DNA from: Cerasicoccus sp. TK19100
GTDB taxonomy: Bacteria > Verrucomicrobiota > Verrucomicrobiia > Opitutales > Cerasicoccaceae
Length of the DNA: 64,000 bases
Direction of reading: 5' to 3'
Assembly (NCBI RefSeq): GCF_027257155.1
Contig: NZ_JAPWDU010000005.1
Location: 124,001 to 188,000, forward strand
Shown here in pieces: positions 17,615 to 27,248 of the stretch. The translations under genes were made by a program, and so were the position numbers. The notes under the pieces are model-generated. The model worked only from the letters and a program-made list of their open reading frames with translations. It had not been told where the DNA came from and made no database searches. The first letter of the stretch is position 1; each line of letters opens with the position of its first letter.

Positions 17615-19240
17615 ATGCCCAAGAAAAAGACCGTCTATCTTGTCGCCAACGGCGACTTACGCCTCTCCGCCAATCAAAACTGTTGGGCAGAGCAGGAAAA
17701 AATGGAAGCCGAGCTCGCGGCTGTGCTGAAGACTTTTGGCGCGACCGTAAAGCGTGCCCATAAGTATAAGCCGGAAGAAAAACACGGCTTCATTGCCAGC
17801 CAACGTGAGGGCATGGATATTTTTGCCAAGATTGACCGCAAGGCTCCGCTGATCGTTGCCGAGGCAGTTTGGCAGTATTCGCACCACCTGCTGGCGGGCT
17901 TGATTTCGCACGAAGGCCCGATTTTGACCGTTGCGAACTGGAGCGGCACCTGGCCGGGCCTCGTGGGCATGCTCAACCTGAACGGCTCGCTGACCAAGGC
18001 CGGCGTGACGTATTCCACGCTGTGGAGCGAAGACTTCAGCACGGACAAGGCGTTTCAGAAAAACCTCGAAGGCTGGCTGCAGACCGGCGAGGTGAAGCAC
18101 CCGACCGCGCACGTGAAGAAGTTTACCGGCAAGCAGGCTACGGGGCGCTTGAAGAAGATTGCCGAAAAGATCGCGAAGGACCTCGACACGAACAAGGCCA
18201 TTATGGGCGTGTTCGACGAATACTGCATGGGTATGTATAACGCGATGATCCCGGATGAGCTGCTCTTCCCGCTGGGTGTTTACAAGGAGCAGCTCAGCCA
18301 GAGCGCGCTCTTTGCCGAGATGCAAACCGTGACGAACAAGGAGGCGCAGGAGGTCTTTGACTTCATCGAGGGCCGCGGTTTCAACTTCCACTTTGGTAAA
18401 AACGGCAAGACCGAGCTGACCAAAAAGCAGGTGCTCGATCAGTGCAAAATGTACATCGCCGCTTGCCGCATTGGTGACCGCTTCGGCTGCGAGGCGATCG
18501 GCATCCAGTATCAGCAGGGGCTCAAGGACATTTGCCCGGCGTCCGACCTGGTCGAAGGCATGCTCAACAGCACGGACCGCCCGCCGGTTAAAAACGACAA
18601 GGGCGAGATCATCAAAGCCGGCGAAACCTACCCGCACTTCAACGAAGTCGACGAATGCTGCGGCCTCGACGCGATGATGACCAAGCGCGTGCACACCGCG
18701 CTCAAGCAGCCGACGGAGACCACGCTGCACGACCTGCGCTGGGGCGATTGGGACCAGTCCGGCACGACCGACGAGTATGTGTGGGTGTTCCTCATCAGTG
18801 GCTCGGCCCCGGTTGAGCACCACGTGGGCGGCTGGAAGGGCAGCCACGGCTATCGCCAACCCGACATGTATTTTCCGCTCGGTGGCAGCACGCTGCACGG
18901 CATTGCCAAGCCGGGTGAGATCGTCTGGAGTCGGATTTTCATCGAAGACGGCAAGCTCAAGATGGACCTCGGCCGCGCCAAGGCAATCGAGCTGCCCGAG
19001 GCCGAAACCCAGCGCCGTCTGGACGAAACCACGCCACAGTGGCCGATCATGCACGCCGTCACTTATGGCGTCAGCCGCGACCAGATGATGGCCCGCCACA
19101 AGGCAAACCACATCAACGTCGCCTACGCCGAGACCGCCAAGCAGGCCGATAACTGCCTCTACGCGAAGGCTGAGCTCGCACGCCAACTGGGCATCGAGGT
19201 GTCGCTCTGCGGCACGGACGCCAAGGGTAAGAAGCTATAG
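17615..19240 (+). CDS. L-fucose/L-arabinose isomerase-like protein
   Basis: 541 residues, near the 590 of E. coli FucI. The N-terminal half holds a Rossmann-like region ([32 protein letters not shown]) and the phrase [19 protein letters not shown]; the second half has [14 protein letters not shown] and [12 protein letters not shown], where acidic residues and the late histidine match the places of the metal ligands of the fucose isomerase family. Members interconvert aldoses and ketoses in the cytoplasm using manganese. The sugar cannot be fixed from sequence. It is monocistronic as far as visible, with an AT-rich palindrome in its promoter region. Confidence 0.8.
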   Translation: MPKKKTVYLVANGDLRLSANQNCWAEQEKMEAELAAVLKTFGATVKRAHKYKPEEKHGFIASQREGMDIFAKIDRKAPLIVAEAVWQYSHHLLAGLISHEGPILTVANWSGTWPGLVGMLNLNGSLTKAGVTYSTLWSEDFSTDKAFQKNLEGWLQTGEVKHPTAHVKKFTGKQATGRLKKIAEKIAKDLDTNKAIMGVFDEYCMGMYNAMIPDELLFPLGVYKEQLSQSALFAEMQTVTNKEAQEVFDFIEGRGFNFHFGKNGKTELTKKQVLDQCKMYIAACRIGDRFGCEAIGIQYQQGLKDICPASDLVEGMLNSTDRPPVKNDKGEIIKAGETYPHFNEVDECCGLDAMMTKRVHTALKQPTETTLHDLRWGDWDQSGTTDEYVWVFLISGSAPVEHHVGGWKGSHGYRQPDMYFPLGGSTLHGIAKPGEIVWSRIFIEDGKLKMDLGRAKAIELPEAETQRRLDETTPQWPIMHAVTYGVSRDQMMARHKANHINVAYAETAKQADNCLYAKAELARQLGIEVSLCGTDAKGKKL

Positions 19241-19275
19241 GCCTGGCTGCCAGGGCTGGTCGCGCATGTATCGCT

Positions 19276-19310
19276 GCCCGGGATTTTCGCATTGCGAAAT
19301 TTCTCCGGGC
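19276..19310. other. Strong intergenic hairpin without T-run
   Basis: GCCCGG and CCGGGC flank an inner perfect inverted repeat TTTCGCA / TGCGAAA, giving a long two-part stem between the isomerase and the LptF/G gene. There is no U-tract, so it is more likely an mRNA-stabilising hairpin or a Rho-dependent end than an intrinsic terminator. Confidence 0.45.
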
Positions 19311-19328
19311 GGCGGAACCTTGCGCTGA

Positions 19329-20438
19329 ATGAGGCTCCTCGACCGATACATTTTCTTTGAATGGCTAAAGGCGTTTATTATGGCCCTGGCGGCGATGATC
19401 GGCGTGCTGCTGCTGGAGGATGTGCAGGACGACATGCAGGACTACCTGGAGTGGGGCGCCTCCTCCACGGATATACTGCTCTATTATCTGAATCTACTGC
19501 CCAGCTTTTTGCCGCTGATCCTGCCGATTGCGCTGTTGATCTCGATTCTGTTTACGCTGGGCAACCTGCACCGCAACAGCGAGATCACCGCCATGCGCGC
19601 GGGCGGGCTGCACTTGTTTACCATCACGCGGTCGCTTTGGCTATCGGGGGGGCTGCTAGCGCTGTTGCTGCTGGCACTGAATGCACGCGTGGTGCCGGAG
19701 TCGGTCGAGCGCTCGCTCCTCATGCGCAATAATTGGCAAATGACTCACTTTGCCGAGGTGTATGGCTCGAAGAATACCGGCAACGTGTATCACATGTCTT
19801 TCGATAATCAGCGCGAGAATCGCATCTGGTTCATGAACCGGTTCAGCGACTTCACTTACGATGGTTTTGGCGTCAATGTTTACGAGCGCGATGACGAAGG
19901 TCGCGAAGTGCGCCGCCTAGTGGGCGATGAGGCTTTCTATGACGAAGTCGCCGGGCATTGGACTTTTGTGAACGGTCGCGAAATGTTGTTCGATCCGGAG
20001 ACCGGTGAGTCCTACAACTCGATTGGCTTTGAGGAGCGGGAGTTTCCGGAGCTGACTGAAGACCCCTGGCTGATGCAGGCGCTGAATGACGAGCCAGACA
20101 ATCTGTCGCTCAACGAAATTCAGCGGCTGCTCGATCTTTCCAGTTCGGAGAACCCGAAGCTGCCGATGTATGAGCTCCGGCAGCAGCGGATACTCTCGCA
20201 GCCTTTAGTGTGCTTGGTCATGGTGGGCATTGCGGTGCCGTTTGCCGTGGCTGGCGTGCGCGTGAACCCCGTGGTCGGCGTCGCGAAGGCGCTGGGCCTG
20301 TTCGCCGTGTTTTTCGCGTTGGAGGAAGTTTTTCGCCTGCTGGGCTCGCAAGGAGTCATGCCGCTGAGCTTGGCCGTGTGGTTGCCCTTTGCGCTAATGC
20401 TGCTGGTGTCGGCCCACTATTTCCGCAAGGTGGTTTAA
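19329..20438 (+). CDS. LptF/LptG family permease (YjgP/YjgQ)
   Basis: 369 residues. The start MRLLDRYIFFEWLKAF and the following four-helix layout (two N-terminal and three C-terminal membrane helices around a soluble middle) are those of the LptF/LptG lipopolysaccharide-export permeases. These proteins take LPS from the outer leaflet of the inner membrane into the Lpt bridge with LptB2. The central part (about 125-270) is the periplasmic jelly-roll domain. Which of the two paralogues it is cannot be decided; no second copy or lptB is in the window. Confidence 0.88.
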   Translation: MRLLDRYIFFEWLKAFIMALAAMIGVLLLEDVQDDMQDYLEWGASSTDILLYYLNLLPSFLPLILPIALLISILFTLGNLHRNSEITAMRAGGLHLFTITRSLWLSGGLLALLLLALNARVVPESVERSLLMRNNWQMTHFAEVYGSKNTGNVYHMSFDNQRENRIWFMNRFSDFTYDGFGVNVYERDDEGREVRRLVGDEAFYDEVAGHWTFVNGREMLFDPETGESYNSIGFEEREFPELTEDPWLMQALNDEPDNLSLNEIQRLLDLSSSENPKLPMYELRQQRILSQPLVCLVMVGIAVPFAVAGVRVNPVVGVAKALGLFAVFFALEEVFRLLGSQGVMPLSLAVWLPFALMLLVSAHYFRKVV

Positions 20439-20523
20439 GCGATTTGTAGGACCGAAGTTCGAAAAGGACGCAAAGCCGAAGTATTGAACGACTCCTGGGA
20501 ACTTGTTTAAGTCTGCTAACAGT

Positions 20524-20931
20524 ATGGATGAACTCTTCGAATCGGTAAAACTAATCCTGGTGTTCTTAGCTTTTGCGGTGACGGCATTCACGTTGTATAC
20601 AGGTTGGAGAACGATGCGTAACATCAAGACGATGGACCGTAAATCGAACGAGCAACTGAAGGAAATTATCAGCGATCGAAGCAAGCAGTTCACTTTTGGG
20701 GCTGCGATTGAAGAGTTAAAGAAAAGGAATGAAGACTTTTCAGAAGTTTTACCCCATCTGCTTGCCATGAGCACATCTAAAAATAAGGCGGATAGGTTAC
20801 TTGGGTGGGGCATGCTTGAGACGAACTTCCCTGAGGTCACAAAGGAGATTGAATATGACCCAATGCAGCCAACAGAGGATGCCTTGAAGTTTCTAAACTC
20901 ACTAAAAGCTAAACTGGCTGAACAGGCGTGA
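20524..20931 (+). CDS. Small hypothetical membrane-anchored protein
   Basis: 135 residues, family not recognised. One N-terminal transmembrane helix (ILVFLAFAVTAFTLYTGW) is followed by a charged, helical cytoplasmic domain rich in Lys, Glu and Asp, with the phrase LLAMSTSKNKADRLLGWGMLE. ATG 20524 is used; a TTG at 20503 is in frame. The gene is noticeably more AT-rich than its neighbours lptF/G and gatB, which hints at later arrival. The gap to gatB (124 bp) shows nothing else. Confidence 0.65.
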   Translation: MDELFESVKLILVFLAFAVTAFTLYTGWRTMRNIKTMDRKSNEQLKEIISDRSKQFTFGAAIEELKKRNEDFSEVLPHLLAMSTSKNKADRLLGWGMLETNFPEVTKEIEYDPMQPTEDALKFLNSLKAKLAEQA

Positions 20932-21055
20932 TCCCCAACGCATAGACTCGACTTTACCTATCGGAGTTTGCTTTGTAGATGTGGACGTTTTGTCAACATG
21001 GCTATTTTGTCTCTTTATCTTTGCCTTTTGCGGAGAACGTTCTGAATTTACGCCC

Positions 21056-22537
21056 ATGGAATTTGAACCGGTAATCGGACTGGAAGTTCACGTGCAGCTA
21101 AAAACGCGCTCGAAGATGTTTACGCGCGTTGCCTATGAGTATGGCCACGAGCCCAACACCCTCACGAATCCCGTCGTGATGGGCCTGCCGGGTGCCTTGC
21201 CCGTCATGAACAAGGAAGCCGTTTACAAGACGGTGCAGATGGGCCTGATTCTCGGCTGCAAGATCGCCGAAACCTGCAAGTGGGACCGCAAAAACTACTT
21301 CTACCCGGACAGCCCGAAGAATTACCAGCTCACCCAGGCCGATCAGCCAATCTGCATTGGCGGCGAGGTGGAGATCGAGATGCTTGGCTCGTCGCGCAAC
21401 GTCATGGGCGAGCATCGCAAGGTGGTGCTCAATCGCATTCACTTGGAGGAAGACGTGGGTAAGCTGACCCACACGACGAACGACAGCCTCGTGGACTACA
21501 ACCGGGCGGGCGCTGCGCTCTGTGAAATCGTCACCGAGCCGAACCTATATTCGGCGGATGAAGTTTTTGCATTCATGACTGCGCTGCGCAACATGATCGT
21601 CACCGCCGGCCTCTCCGATTGCGACATGGAGAAGGGCCAAATGCGCTGCGACGCCAATATTTCCATCCGTAAGAAGGGCGAGAAAACGTTGGGCACCAAG
21701 GTCGAGCTCAAGAACATGAACACGATCTCGGGCGTCCGCAATGCGGTTAACTACGAGATCAAGCGCCAAATCCGCGCCAAGACGACTGGCTTTGAAGAGA
21801 TTGTCCAAGAGACACGCCGCTGGGATCCGGACAAGCAGGAAACTGAGTCCATGCGGATGAAGGAGGAAAGCCATGACTACCGTTATTTCCCCGATCCTGA
21901 CCTGATGCCGGTGACGATTCCCGCCGAGCAGGTGGAGAAGATTCGCGCCGAGCTGCCGGAAATGCCGTTTGACCGCCAGCGTCGCTACATGGATGAGATG
22001 GGCCTGCCTTACACAATCACGTCCGTGCTTTGCCCGGACCGCGAACTGGCCGAATTTTTCGAAGAATCCCTGGCGTTGACCAAGGGCAAAGGCGAAGCCA
22101 AGGCCGTCGCCAATCTCGTGGCCAATGAGCTGATTCGCGACTTGTCCGCCGCCGAAGGCGAGGGCCGCCAGCCGCTGAGCGCGGTGAAGATTACCCCCGC
22201 GCACGTCGCGGAGCTGGTCATCTTGACCGAAGATGGCGTCATCACCAAGCAGATTGCCAACAAGGAAGTGTGGCCGGAGATGGCCGAGACCGGCAAAATG
22301 CCGTCTGCCATCGTCGAAGAAAAAGGCCTCAAGGCGGACAACGACAGCGGCGAGCTGGAAAAAATCGTTGCCGAAATCGTTGCCGACCCGAAGCACGAAA
22401 AGGCGATCAACCAGTTTAAGGATGGCAACGACAAGGCGCTGAACTCCCTGATCGGTCCCGTAATGAAGGCGACTCAGGGTAAGGCGAATCCGGCCGAGGT
22501 GCAGAAGCTCATGCGCGCAGCCGTGGCGAAGATGTAG
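21056..22537 (+). CDS. gatB: Asp-tRNA(Asn)/Glu-tRNA(Gln) amidotransferase subunit B
   Basis: 493 residues, the normal size for GatB. The N-terminal cradle is seen as FEPVIGLEVHVQLKTRSKMF, DSPKNYQLTQADQPI and VDYNRAGAALCEIVTEPNL, and the magnesium/ATP phrase DCDMEKGQMRCDANIS. The C-terminal YqeY-like helical domain starts near residue 340. With GatA and GatC it converts Glu-tRNA(Gln) and/or Asp-tRNA(Asn) to the amidated forms. gatA and gatC are not in the window. ATG 21056 is chosen as the conserved N-terminus; an in-frame upstream start would add an unrelated hydrophobic leader. Its last 29 bases overlap the convergent ferritin-like gene. Confidence 0.97.
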   Translation: MEFEPVIGLEVHVQLKTRSKMFTRVAYEYGHEPNTLTNPVVMGLPGALPVMNKEAVYKTVQMGLILGCKIAETCKWDRKNYFYPDSPKNYQLTQADQPICIGGEVEIEMLGSSRNVMGEHRKVVLNRIHLEEDVGKLTHTTNDSLVDYNRAGAALCEIVTEPNLYSADEVFAFMTALRNMIVTAGLSDCDMEKGQMRCDANISIRKKGEKTLGTKVELKNMNTISGVRNAVNYEIKRQIRAKTTGFEEIVQETRRWDPDKQETESMRMKEESHDYRYFPDPDLMPVTIPAEQVEKIRAELPEMPFDRQRRYMDEMGLPYTITSVLCPDRELAEFFEESLALTKGKGEAKAVANLVANELIRDLSAAEGEGRQPLSAVKITPAHVAELVILTEDGVITKQIANKEVWPEMAETGKMPSAIVEEKGLKADNDSGELEKIVAEIVADPKHEKAINQFKDGNDKALNSLIGPVMKATQGKANPAEVQKLMRAAVAKM

Positions 22538-23315
22538 CGTCAGCGGGCGTCGATGAATTTGTCATGGCGTTGATCCAGCGAGTGCGCGTTTGCTCTACCT
22601 GCAGACGGGCGCTGGTGTATCGTTGGTAGCATTGACCCACGTAGCGGAAGAAGCCCAAGTTTGCTCGTCGAAACACCTTTCGATGATTGGCCCAGACGAC
22701 GCCAGTGGCACCCGTCATCAGGACGGCGTGCATTATGCCCATGGACTTTCGGGCCATCCAACTGCGGGCTAGGGCAAACAGCGCGAGCCGCTCCATTTGA
22801 AAGCGTATGTGGTGTACTTCGTCCTCAATGATTTGCTCGCAGATATCGCGCAGAAGTGGTGAATCGGTGGCATCGCGCAAAGCCGGGTAGTAGACCTGTG
22901 CAATGAACTCCGCCGTAACCAACACCATGATGCAGCCTTCCATGCCACCCAGAGTGCGCAGCCAGCGGAAGATGGAATCGGCATGGGTCGATTCGACGAT
23001 GGTTTGTTCTTCATGGGCTAAGAAACGCGCCAGCATATCGCCATGACGATTCTCCTCGGCTATGAACAGCTCTGTCGCGCGCAGGTATTCAGGATCGTTC
23101 ACGGCTTTGGCGAATTCCGCCGAAACGTGCATGAAGTACCGGCCTTCGGAGCTTTCTCCGCGCTGAAATTCTGCGATGGATGTGGCAATGTCTTTGATGG
23201 CGTCGGCGGGCAGTCGGTGGCGGGTCTGCCAGTCGAATGTCCGGGTGTGTGCGCCGTTTTGTTTGAAATGATCAATCCAGGCGCTTGAGTTGTGAAGGTT
23301 ATTTAAGCTTTGCAT
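22509..23315 (-). CDS. Ferritin-like di-iron protein
   Basis: 268 residues with the four-helix di-iron carboxylate layout: a glutamate in SSEGRYF, E88-x2-H91 in EENRH, a glutamate in VTAEFIAQ, and E166-x2-H169 in DEVHH. This is the ligand set of rubrerythrin/ferritin-like proteins and di-iron oxidases. Two hydrophobic stretches around 125-145 and 185-210 could touch a membrane. The precise reaction is not known to me. The start codon lies inside a paired operator, so it is probably tightly repressed. Its 3' end overlaps that of gatB by 29 bp on opposite strands. Confidence 0.7.
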   Translation of the reverse strand: MQSLNNLHNSSAWIDHFKQNGAHTRTFDWQTRHRLPADAIKDIATSIAEFQRGESSEGRYFMHVSAEFAKAVNDPEYLRATELFIAEENRHGDMLARFLAHEEQTIVESTHADSIFRWLRTLGGMEGCIMVLVTAEFIAQVYYPALRDATDSPLLRDICEQIIEDEVHHIRFQMERLALFALARSWMARKSMGIMHAVLMTGATGVVWANHRKVFRRANLGFFRYVGQCYQRYTSARLQVEQTRTRWINAMTNSSTPADATSSPRLRA

Positions 23316-23342
23316 GGCAAAGTAACTTTGTAATGCAAAGTT
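23308..23342. promoter_or_regulatory. Two tandem CTTTG-N5-CAAAG operators over the start codon of the di-iron gene
   Basis: CTTTG-CATGG-CAAAG at 23308-23322 and CTTTG-TAATG-CAAAG at 23326-23340 have identical arms, the second extending to AACTTTG/CAAAGTT. They are 18 bp apart, about 1.7 helical turns. The first contains the ATG of the minus-strand gene (23313-23315). The arrangement suits a dimeric repressor of the TetR, MarR or PadR kind. No regulator gene of that kind lies nearby. Confidence 0.6.
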
Positions 23343-23564
23343 AATTGCGGTTCCATTAAGTTTGGATTTAACCTTTGGGTCGCGGATCGTGACTTGTCAT
23401 TGATTGATAACGTATTCCCGAATCGTGGACCTTTTTTGGGGGCGCTGGCACTGATCCGGAATGTTGCTGTTTTACGGGTTGCCGTGTTACATTTGCTGAA
23501 GAGGGTAAATTGTCTGCACCTCGGAGTTGCTATGGGCCGTATTTTCTCCTAATCTTACCGGCCT

Positions 23565-25001
23565 ATGTACTTTTTCCTCGGCTTGTTGCTTGGCGGCTTC
23601 GGTGGTTTCTTGTTTTACCGCCTGTCCGCGCGTAAGCAGCGGGAGAAGCTGGAAGAAGACATTCAGATGCTCCAGCAGGAAAAGCAGATCGTGGTGGAGT
23701 TCATGCACAACCTGGTCGAGGCGATTGGCGACGGCGTCAACCGCGACGAGCTTTTCCAGCGCATTGTGCATGCGGCGATTCTCAGCACCGGGGCCCTCAG
23801 CGCGTGCGTTTTTGAGCGTAAGGACAACAAACTTCATGGCGTGGCGGTGGAGGGGCTCTTTCCGCCGCAGCGACCTCTGCCGGAAAGTTCGCGGGAGAAA
23901 TTATCCACGCGGGCCAAGTTCATTGAGGGCATTTTACGCTCGGAAGTGTTTGATATTGGCGAGGGCGTGATCGGTTCGGTGGCTAAGTCTGGCAAGGCGA
24001 TCCTGATCGAAGACGCCACCAGCGATCCGCGCGTGGTGCAGCATGGTGACGCCTCGCTGCAGGTGCGTTCGCTGGTCGTGGCCCCAATCCCGTTTCGCAC
24101 GGAGGTGCTGGGCGTGCTGGCTGTGGCGAATCCCGCCGACGGGCTGGCCTTTAACGAAACTGATTTTTCCCTGATTGAGTCCCTCGCCGAGCAGGCGGGC
24201 TTGGCGATTCACAACTCCGACCTCATGCAGGTGCAGATGGAAAAGCAGAAACTGGACTTCGATATTTCGATGGCGAGCAGCATCCAAGGGATGATTTTGC
24301 CAAGCGTATACCCGCAACTGGAGGGCTTGGATATCGATGCGTTTTACCGCCCGGCGCAGAAGATCGGCGGCGACCTTTACGACGTGTTTTCAGTGGGTGA
24401 GAAGCGTGTGGCTTTTGCCATTGCCGACGTTTCCGGCAAAGGCGTGCCAGCATCGCTGCTCATGGCGATCTGCCAGACGAACCTTCGCCACTTTGCCAAG
24501 CGCTACGACTCGCCGGCGGAAATTCTGCGCCAAATGAACCGCGAGATGACGCCGGAAATGCGCCAGGATATGTTTATCACGCTCATTTTTGCCGTGATCG
24601 ACATGGAAAAGGACACTCTCACCATGGCGCGCGCGGGGCATGAGCTGCTCTTGTTGGTGCATGGCGAAAGTGGCAATGGCACCGCGAAAGCCGAGATGGT
24701 CGGCTCCGAAGGGATGGCCATTGGCATGGTGCCCAGTGAAATCTTTGACATGATCATCGAAGACCGCACCGTGCCCTTTGAAAAGGGCGATTCGGCGGTA
24801 TTTTACACGGACGGTGTCACCGAGGCCAGCAACCGCGATGGCGCGGAGTTCTCCGGTAATCGCCTGGAGGAGGTCGCCCTGTCTTTGCGTGATCGCAGTG
24901 CAAGCGGGCTCAATGAGGGCATCGTTTCCACGGTGGAGCGCTTCACCGGCGGCAGCATGTTTATGGATGACCTGACCCTGATCGCGGTCAAGCATACGTA
25001 G
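23565..25001 (+). CDS. GAF-domain PP2C phosphatase (RsbU/SpoIIE type)
   Basis: 478 residues. An N-terminal membrane helix (MYFFLGLLLGGFGGFLFY) is followed by a short coiled coil (EKLEEDIQMLQQEKQ), a GAF sensor domain at about 45-220 and a SpoIIE phosphatase domain at about 240-475. The phosphatase metal-site motifs are visible: KIGGDLYDVF, IADVSGKGVPASLLMA and FYTDGVTEASN, with MDDLTLIAVK at the end. Such proteins dephosphorylate an anti-anti-sigma factor in response to a signal, releasing a sigma factor. No anti-sigma partner is adjacent. Upstream, 23343-23564, no gene is seen. Confidence 0.93.
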   Translation: MYFFLGLLLGGFGGFLFYRLSARKQREKLEEDIQMLQQEKQIVVEFMHNLVEAIGDGVNRDELFQRIVHAAILSTGALSACVFERKDNKLHGVAVEGLFPPQRPLPESSREKLSTRAKFIEGILRSEVFDIGEGVIGSVAKSGKAILIEDATSDPRVVQHGDASLQVRSLVVAPIPFRTEVLGVLAVANPADGLAFNETDFSLIESLAEQAGLAIHNSDLMQVQMEKQKLDFDISMASSIQGMILPSVYPQLEGLDIDAFYRPAQKIGGDLYDVFSVGEKRVAFAIADVSGKGVPASLLMAICQTNLRHFAKRYDSPAEILRQMNREMTPEMRQDMFITLIFAVIDMEKDTLTMARAGHELLLLVHGESGNGTAKAEMVGSEGMAIGMVPSEIFDMIIEDRTVPFEKGDSAVFYTDGVTEASNRDGAEFSGNRLEEVALSLRDRSASGLNEGIVSTVERFTGGSMFMDDLTLIAVKHT

Positions 25002-25005
25002 AGCA

Positions 25006-25857
25006 CTAGATCGAGCCGTCCAGCTGGTCGCTTTCGATCCAGAAATTATGGCTACGGTAGCGGGCTCGGGTATAGCGGCCTTCGTTGCGCAGGATTTCGA
25101 TGAAATCTCCGGCTGGCACAATGATCGCGCCGTTATCGACTGGGATTTCCAACTCGGAAATCAGCACGACTTCGGCCGGGTAGCGAAATGGCTGAAGTTG
25201 TATGTCACTTGGGCTGTAGTGGGCCACCGCTGGCTTGTGTGTCGGTTGATTAATGGATTCGGGCTTACCATTGATAATTTGCACGCTGGTGGCATATAGG
25301 ATTTCGCAAGCGCCCGCCCCGGTGTCAGATCTCCGCATGGAGGTTATCCAATACCGGCCATACTCATCGGTTACGGTGACCAGCTTACCTTTCATCGAGA
25401 CCAGATCGTCCTTTTTCAGCGTGCTTAATATCGCCTCAACCTCAGCGTTGGCTGGTATGACGTGCACATTGGCAATGCATTCTTGGTAATCTTCGTGGGG
25501 CAGGTCGGTATACTGTGTTGACCATTTGAGAAAGCGTGCGTTGTGGTGAAAGTTAAACTTAGCCGCTGTATCTTTTGAGCTCATTGGCCCCCAGCCGATG
25601 CCCACATCGAAGGGAGAAAGTCTGTCGAATTTACCATGTGGTTCGTATTGCTTGAATGCCAGCACGAGACCATCCACCTCAAACGAGGCCAGTGGATACA
25701 CGGTAAAGCCCTTGAGCTCGAAGGGCATGCCGGGGCGGAGTGTTTGCTTGGGCTCTTTCTCAAGCAGTGAGCCGGGATCGGACAAGCGGGGCTCCAGCAG
25801 GAACCAGGCACCGGCCAGAGCACCGATGATCAAAAACGACTTGAGTAACTTCTTCAT
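25006..25857 (-). CDS. Hypothetical membrane-anchored protein
   Basis: 283 residues; family not recognised. An N-terminal hydrophobic segment (LLKSFLIIGALAGAWFLL) anchors or exports it. The rest is a soluble beta-rich region with the phrase PHEDYQECIANVHVIPANAEV and a late segment AIIVPAGDFIEILRNEGRYTRARY that looks like a small SH3-like barrel. The mid-part holds a DDLVSMKGKLVTV segment. It converges with the SpoIIE gene, 4 bp separating the stops, and shares no operon. Confidence 0.65.
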   Translation of the reverse strand: MKKLLKSFLIIGALAGAWFLLEPRLSDPGSLLEKEPKQTLRPGMPFELKGFTVYPLASFEVDGLVLAFKQYEPHGKFDRLSPFDVGIGWGPMSSKDTAAKFNFHHNARFLKWSTQYTDLPHEDYQECIANVHVIPANAEVEAILSTLKKDDLVSMKGKLVTVTDEYGRYWITSMRRSDTGAGACEILYATSVQIINGKPESINQPTHKPAVAHYSPSDIQLQPFRYPAEVVLISELEIPVDNGAIIVPAGDFIEILRNEGRYTRARYRSHNFWIESDQLDGSI

Positions 25858-26021
25858 GCGAGTGTTGCCTTGCAGGTGAGTCCCGGTGATGAAATACGAG
25901 TATTTCTCATTAGGGAAATGGCTATGCTTGGCCGATTGGCGGGGATAACAAGCATTTATCCGCGGCGTTTACGTTTGGTTTTCTTGTTGCGAAACGGGAA
26001 TTCCAAGACTTGCTTGGAGGG

Positions 26022-27248
26022 ATGAGTTCCCCGAGCACCTTGAGCCCGATTGACCGCTATTCGCTGCCCGACGAAAAGGGCCACTTCGGCATCTATGGAG
26101 GCATGTATGTGCCTGAGACTTTGATGACGCCGCTCTTTGAGCTGGCGCAGGCCTACGAGGAAGCCAAGGCGGACCCGAAATTTCGCGAAGAGCTGGCCTT
26201 CATGCTCAAGCAATACGCCGGCCGCCCAACGGAGCTGTATTTCGCCGAGCGTTTGACCGAGCATTGCGGCGGCGCGAAGATCTACTTGAAACGTGAAGAC
26301 GGCCTGCACACCGGCGCGCATAAGGTAAACAACTGCATTGGCCAGGCAATCTTGGCCAAGCGCATGGGCAAAAAGCGTATCATCGCCGAAACCGGTGCGG
26401 GTCAGCATGGCGTGGCGACGGCAGCCGTTTGTGCGAAGTTTGGCTTCGAGTGCGTGGTTTACATGGGCGCAGTGGACATGGAGCGTCAGGCGCTGAACGT
26501 GTTCCGTATGCGGCTGATGGGGGCCGAGGTGATCGGCGTTGAAGCTGGCCAAAAGACGCTCAAGGACGCGGTCAACGAGGCCATGCGCGACTGGGTGACG
26601 AACTGCCGCGACACGCACTACATCCTTGGGTCGGCGCTGGGTTCGCATCCTTACCCCATGATGGTCAGGGACTTCCATAAGGTGATTGGCGAAGAGGCCA
26701 AGCGTCAGATTCTGGAAGCCGAAGGACGCCTGCCGGACGAGATGGTCGCTTGCGTCGGCGGTGGCTCGAACTGCATCGGCCTGTTTTTCGACTTTTTGGA
26801 AGACACCGATGTCAAGCTGGTCGGCGTTGAAGCTGGTGGCCGTGGCATCAAACAGGGCGAGCACGCCGCACGCTTCGAAGGCGGTAAGGTCGGTGTGCTG
26901 CAGGGCTCAAAGACCTTTATTTTGCAGAATCCGGATGGCCAGATCGAGCTGACGCACTCCGTGTCCGCCGGCTTGGACTATGCCGCGATCGGCCCGGAGC
27001 ACGCGTTTTACCACGATCGCGGTCGCATCAATTACGCCTACGCGACGGATGAGGACGTGATGGAAGCCTTCCAAGTGCTAAGCCGTGTCGAGGGCATTAT
27101 CCCGGCGCTGGAATCGACCCACGCCTTGGCCTATGCGCTCAAGCGTGCGCCGCAGATGGACAAAGATCAGGTGCTGGTCGTCAACCTCTCCGGCCGTGGG
27201 GACAAGGATGTGCAGCAGGCGATGAAGATTCTCGGCGTCGAGCAATGA
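26022..27248 (+). CDS. trpB: Tryptophan synthase beta chain
   Basis: About 408 residues, the normal size of TrpB. The PLP lysine is K101 in HTGAHKVNN, and the phosphate-binding loop is GGGSNCIG. The N-terminal [15 protein letters not shown] is the family hallmark. It condenses indole with serine to make tryptophan. ATG 26022 is adjacent to a GGAGG at 26016-26020, a tight spacing; a TTG at 26010 or the TTG at 26040 are alternatives. The gene ends overlapping the next by ATGA. trpA is not near, which is unusual for beta chains of this class. Confidence 0.97.
   Translation: MSSPSTLSPIDRYSLPDEKGHFGIYGGMYVPETLMTPLFELAQAYEEAKADPKFREELAFMLKQYAGRPTELYFAERLTEHCGGAKIYLKREDGLHTGAHKVNNCIGQAILAKRMGKKRIIAETGAGQHGVATAAVCAKFGFECVVYMGAVDMERQALNVFRMRLMGAEVIGVEAGQKTLKDAVNEAMRDWVTNCRDTHYILGSALGSHPYPMMVRDFHKVIGEEAKRQILEAEGRLPDEMVACVGGGSNCIGLFFDFLEDTDVKLVGVEAGGRGIKQGEHAARFEGGKVGVLQGSKTFILQNPDGQIELTHSVSAGLDYAAIGPEHAFYHDRGRINYAYATDEDVMEAFQVLSRVEGIIPALESTHALAYALKRAPQMDKDQVLVVNLSGRGDKDVQQAMKILGVEQ

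Noticed and set aside
17657-19186. A 509-codon open frame on the minus strand
   Set aside because: It lies wholly opposite the fucose-isomerase-like gene, is a product of GC-rich codon bias, and has a leucine/valine/histidine-rich, low-complexity composition with no family features.
20991-21055. A longer gatB with a hydrophobic leader
   Set aside because: GatB is a cytoplasmic enzyme and its conserved N-terminus begins at 21056.
21545-22396. A 283-codon minus-strand frame opposite gatB
   Set aside because: Shadow of a clearly identified gene; repetitive Leu/Gly/Asp/Asn composition and no motifs.
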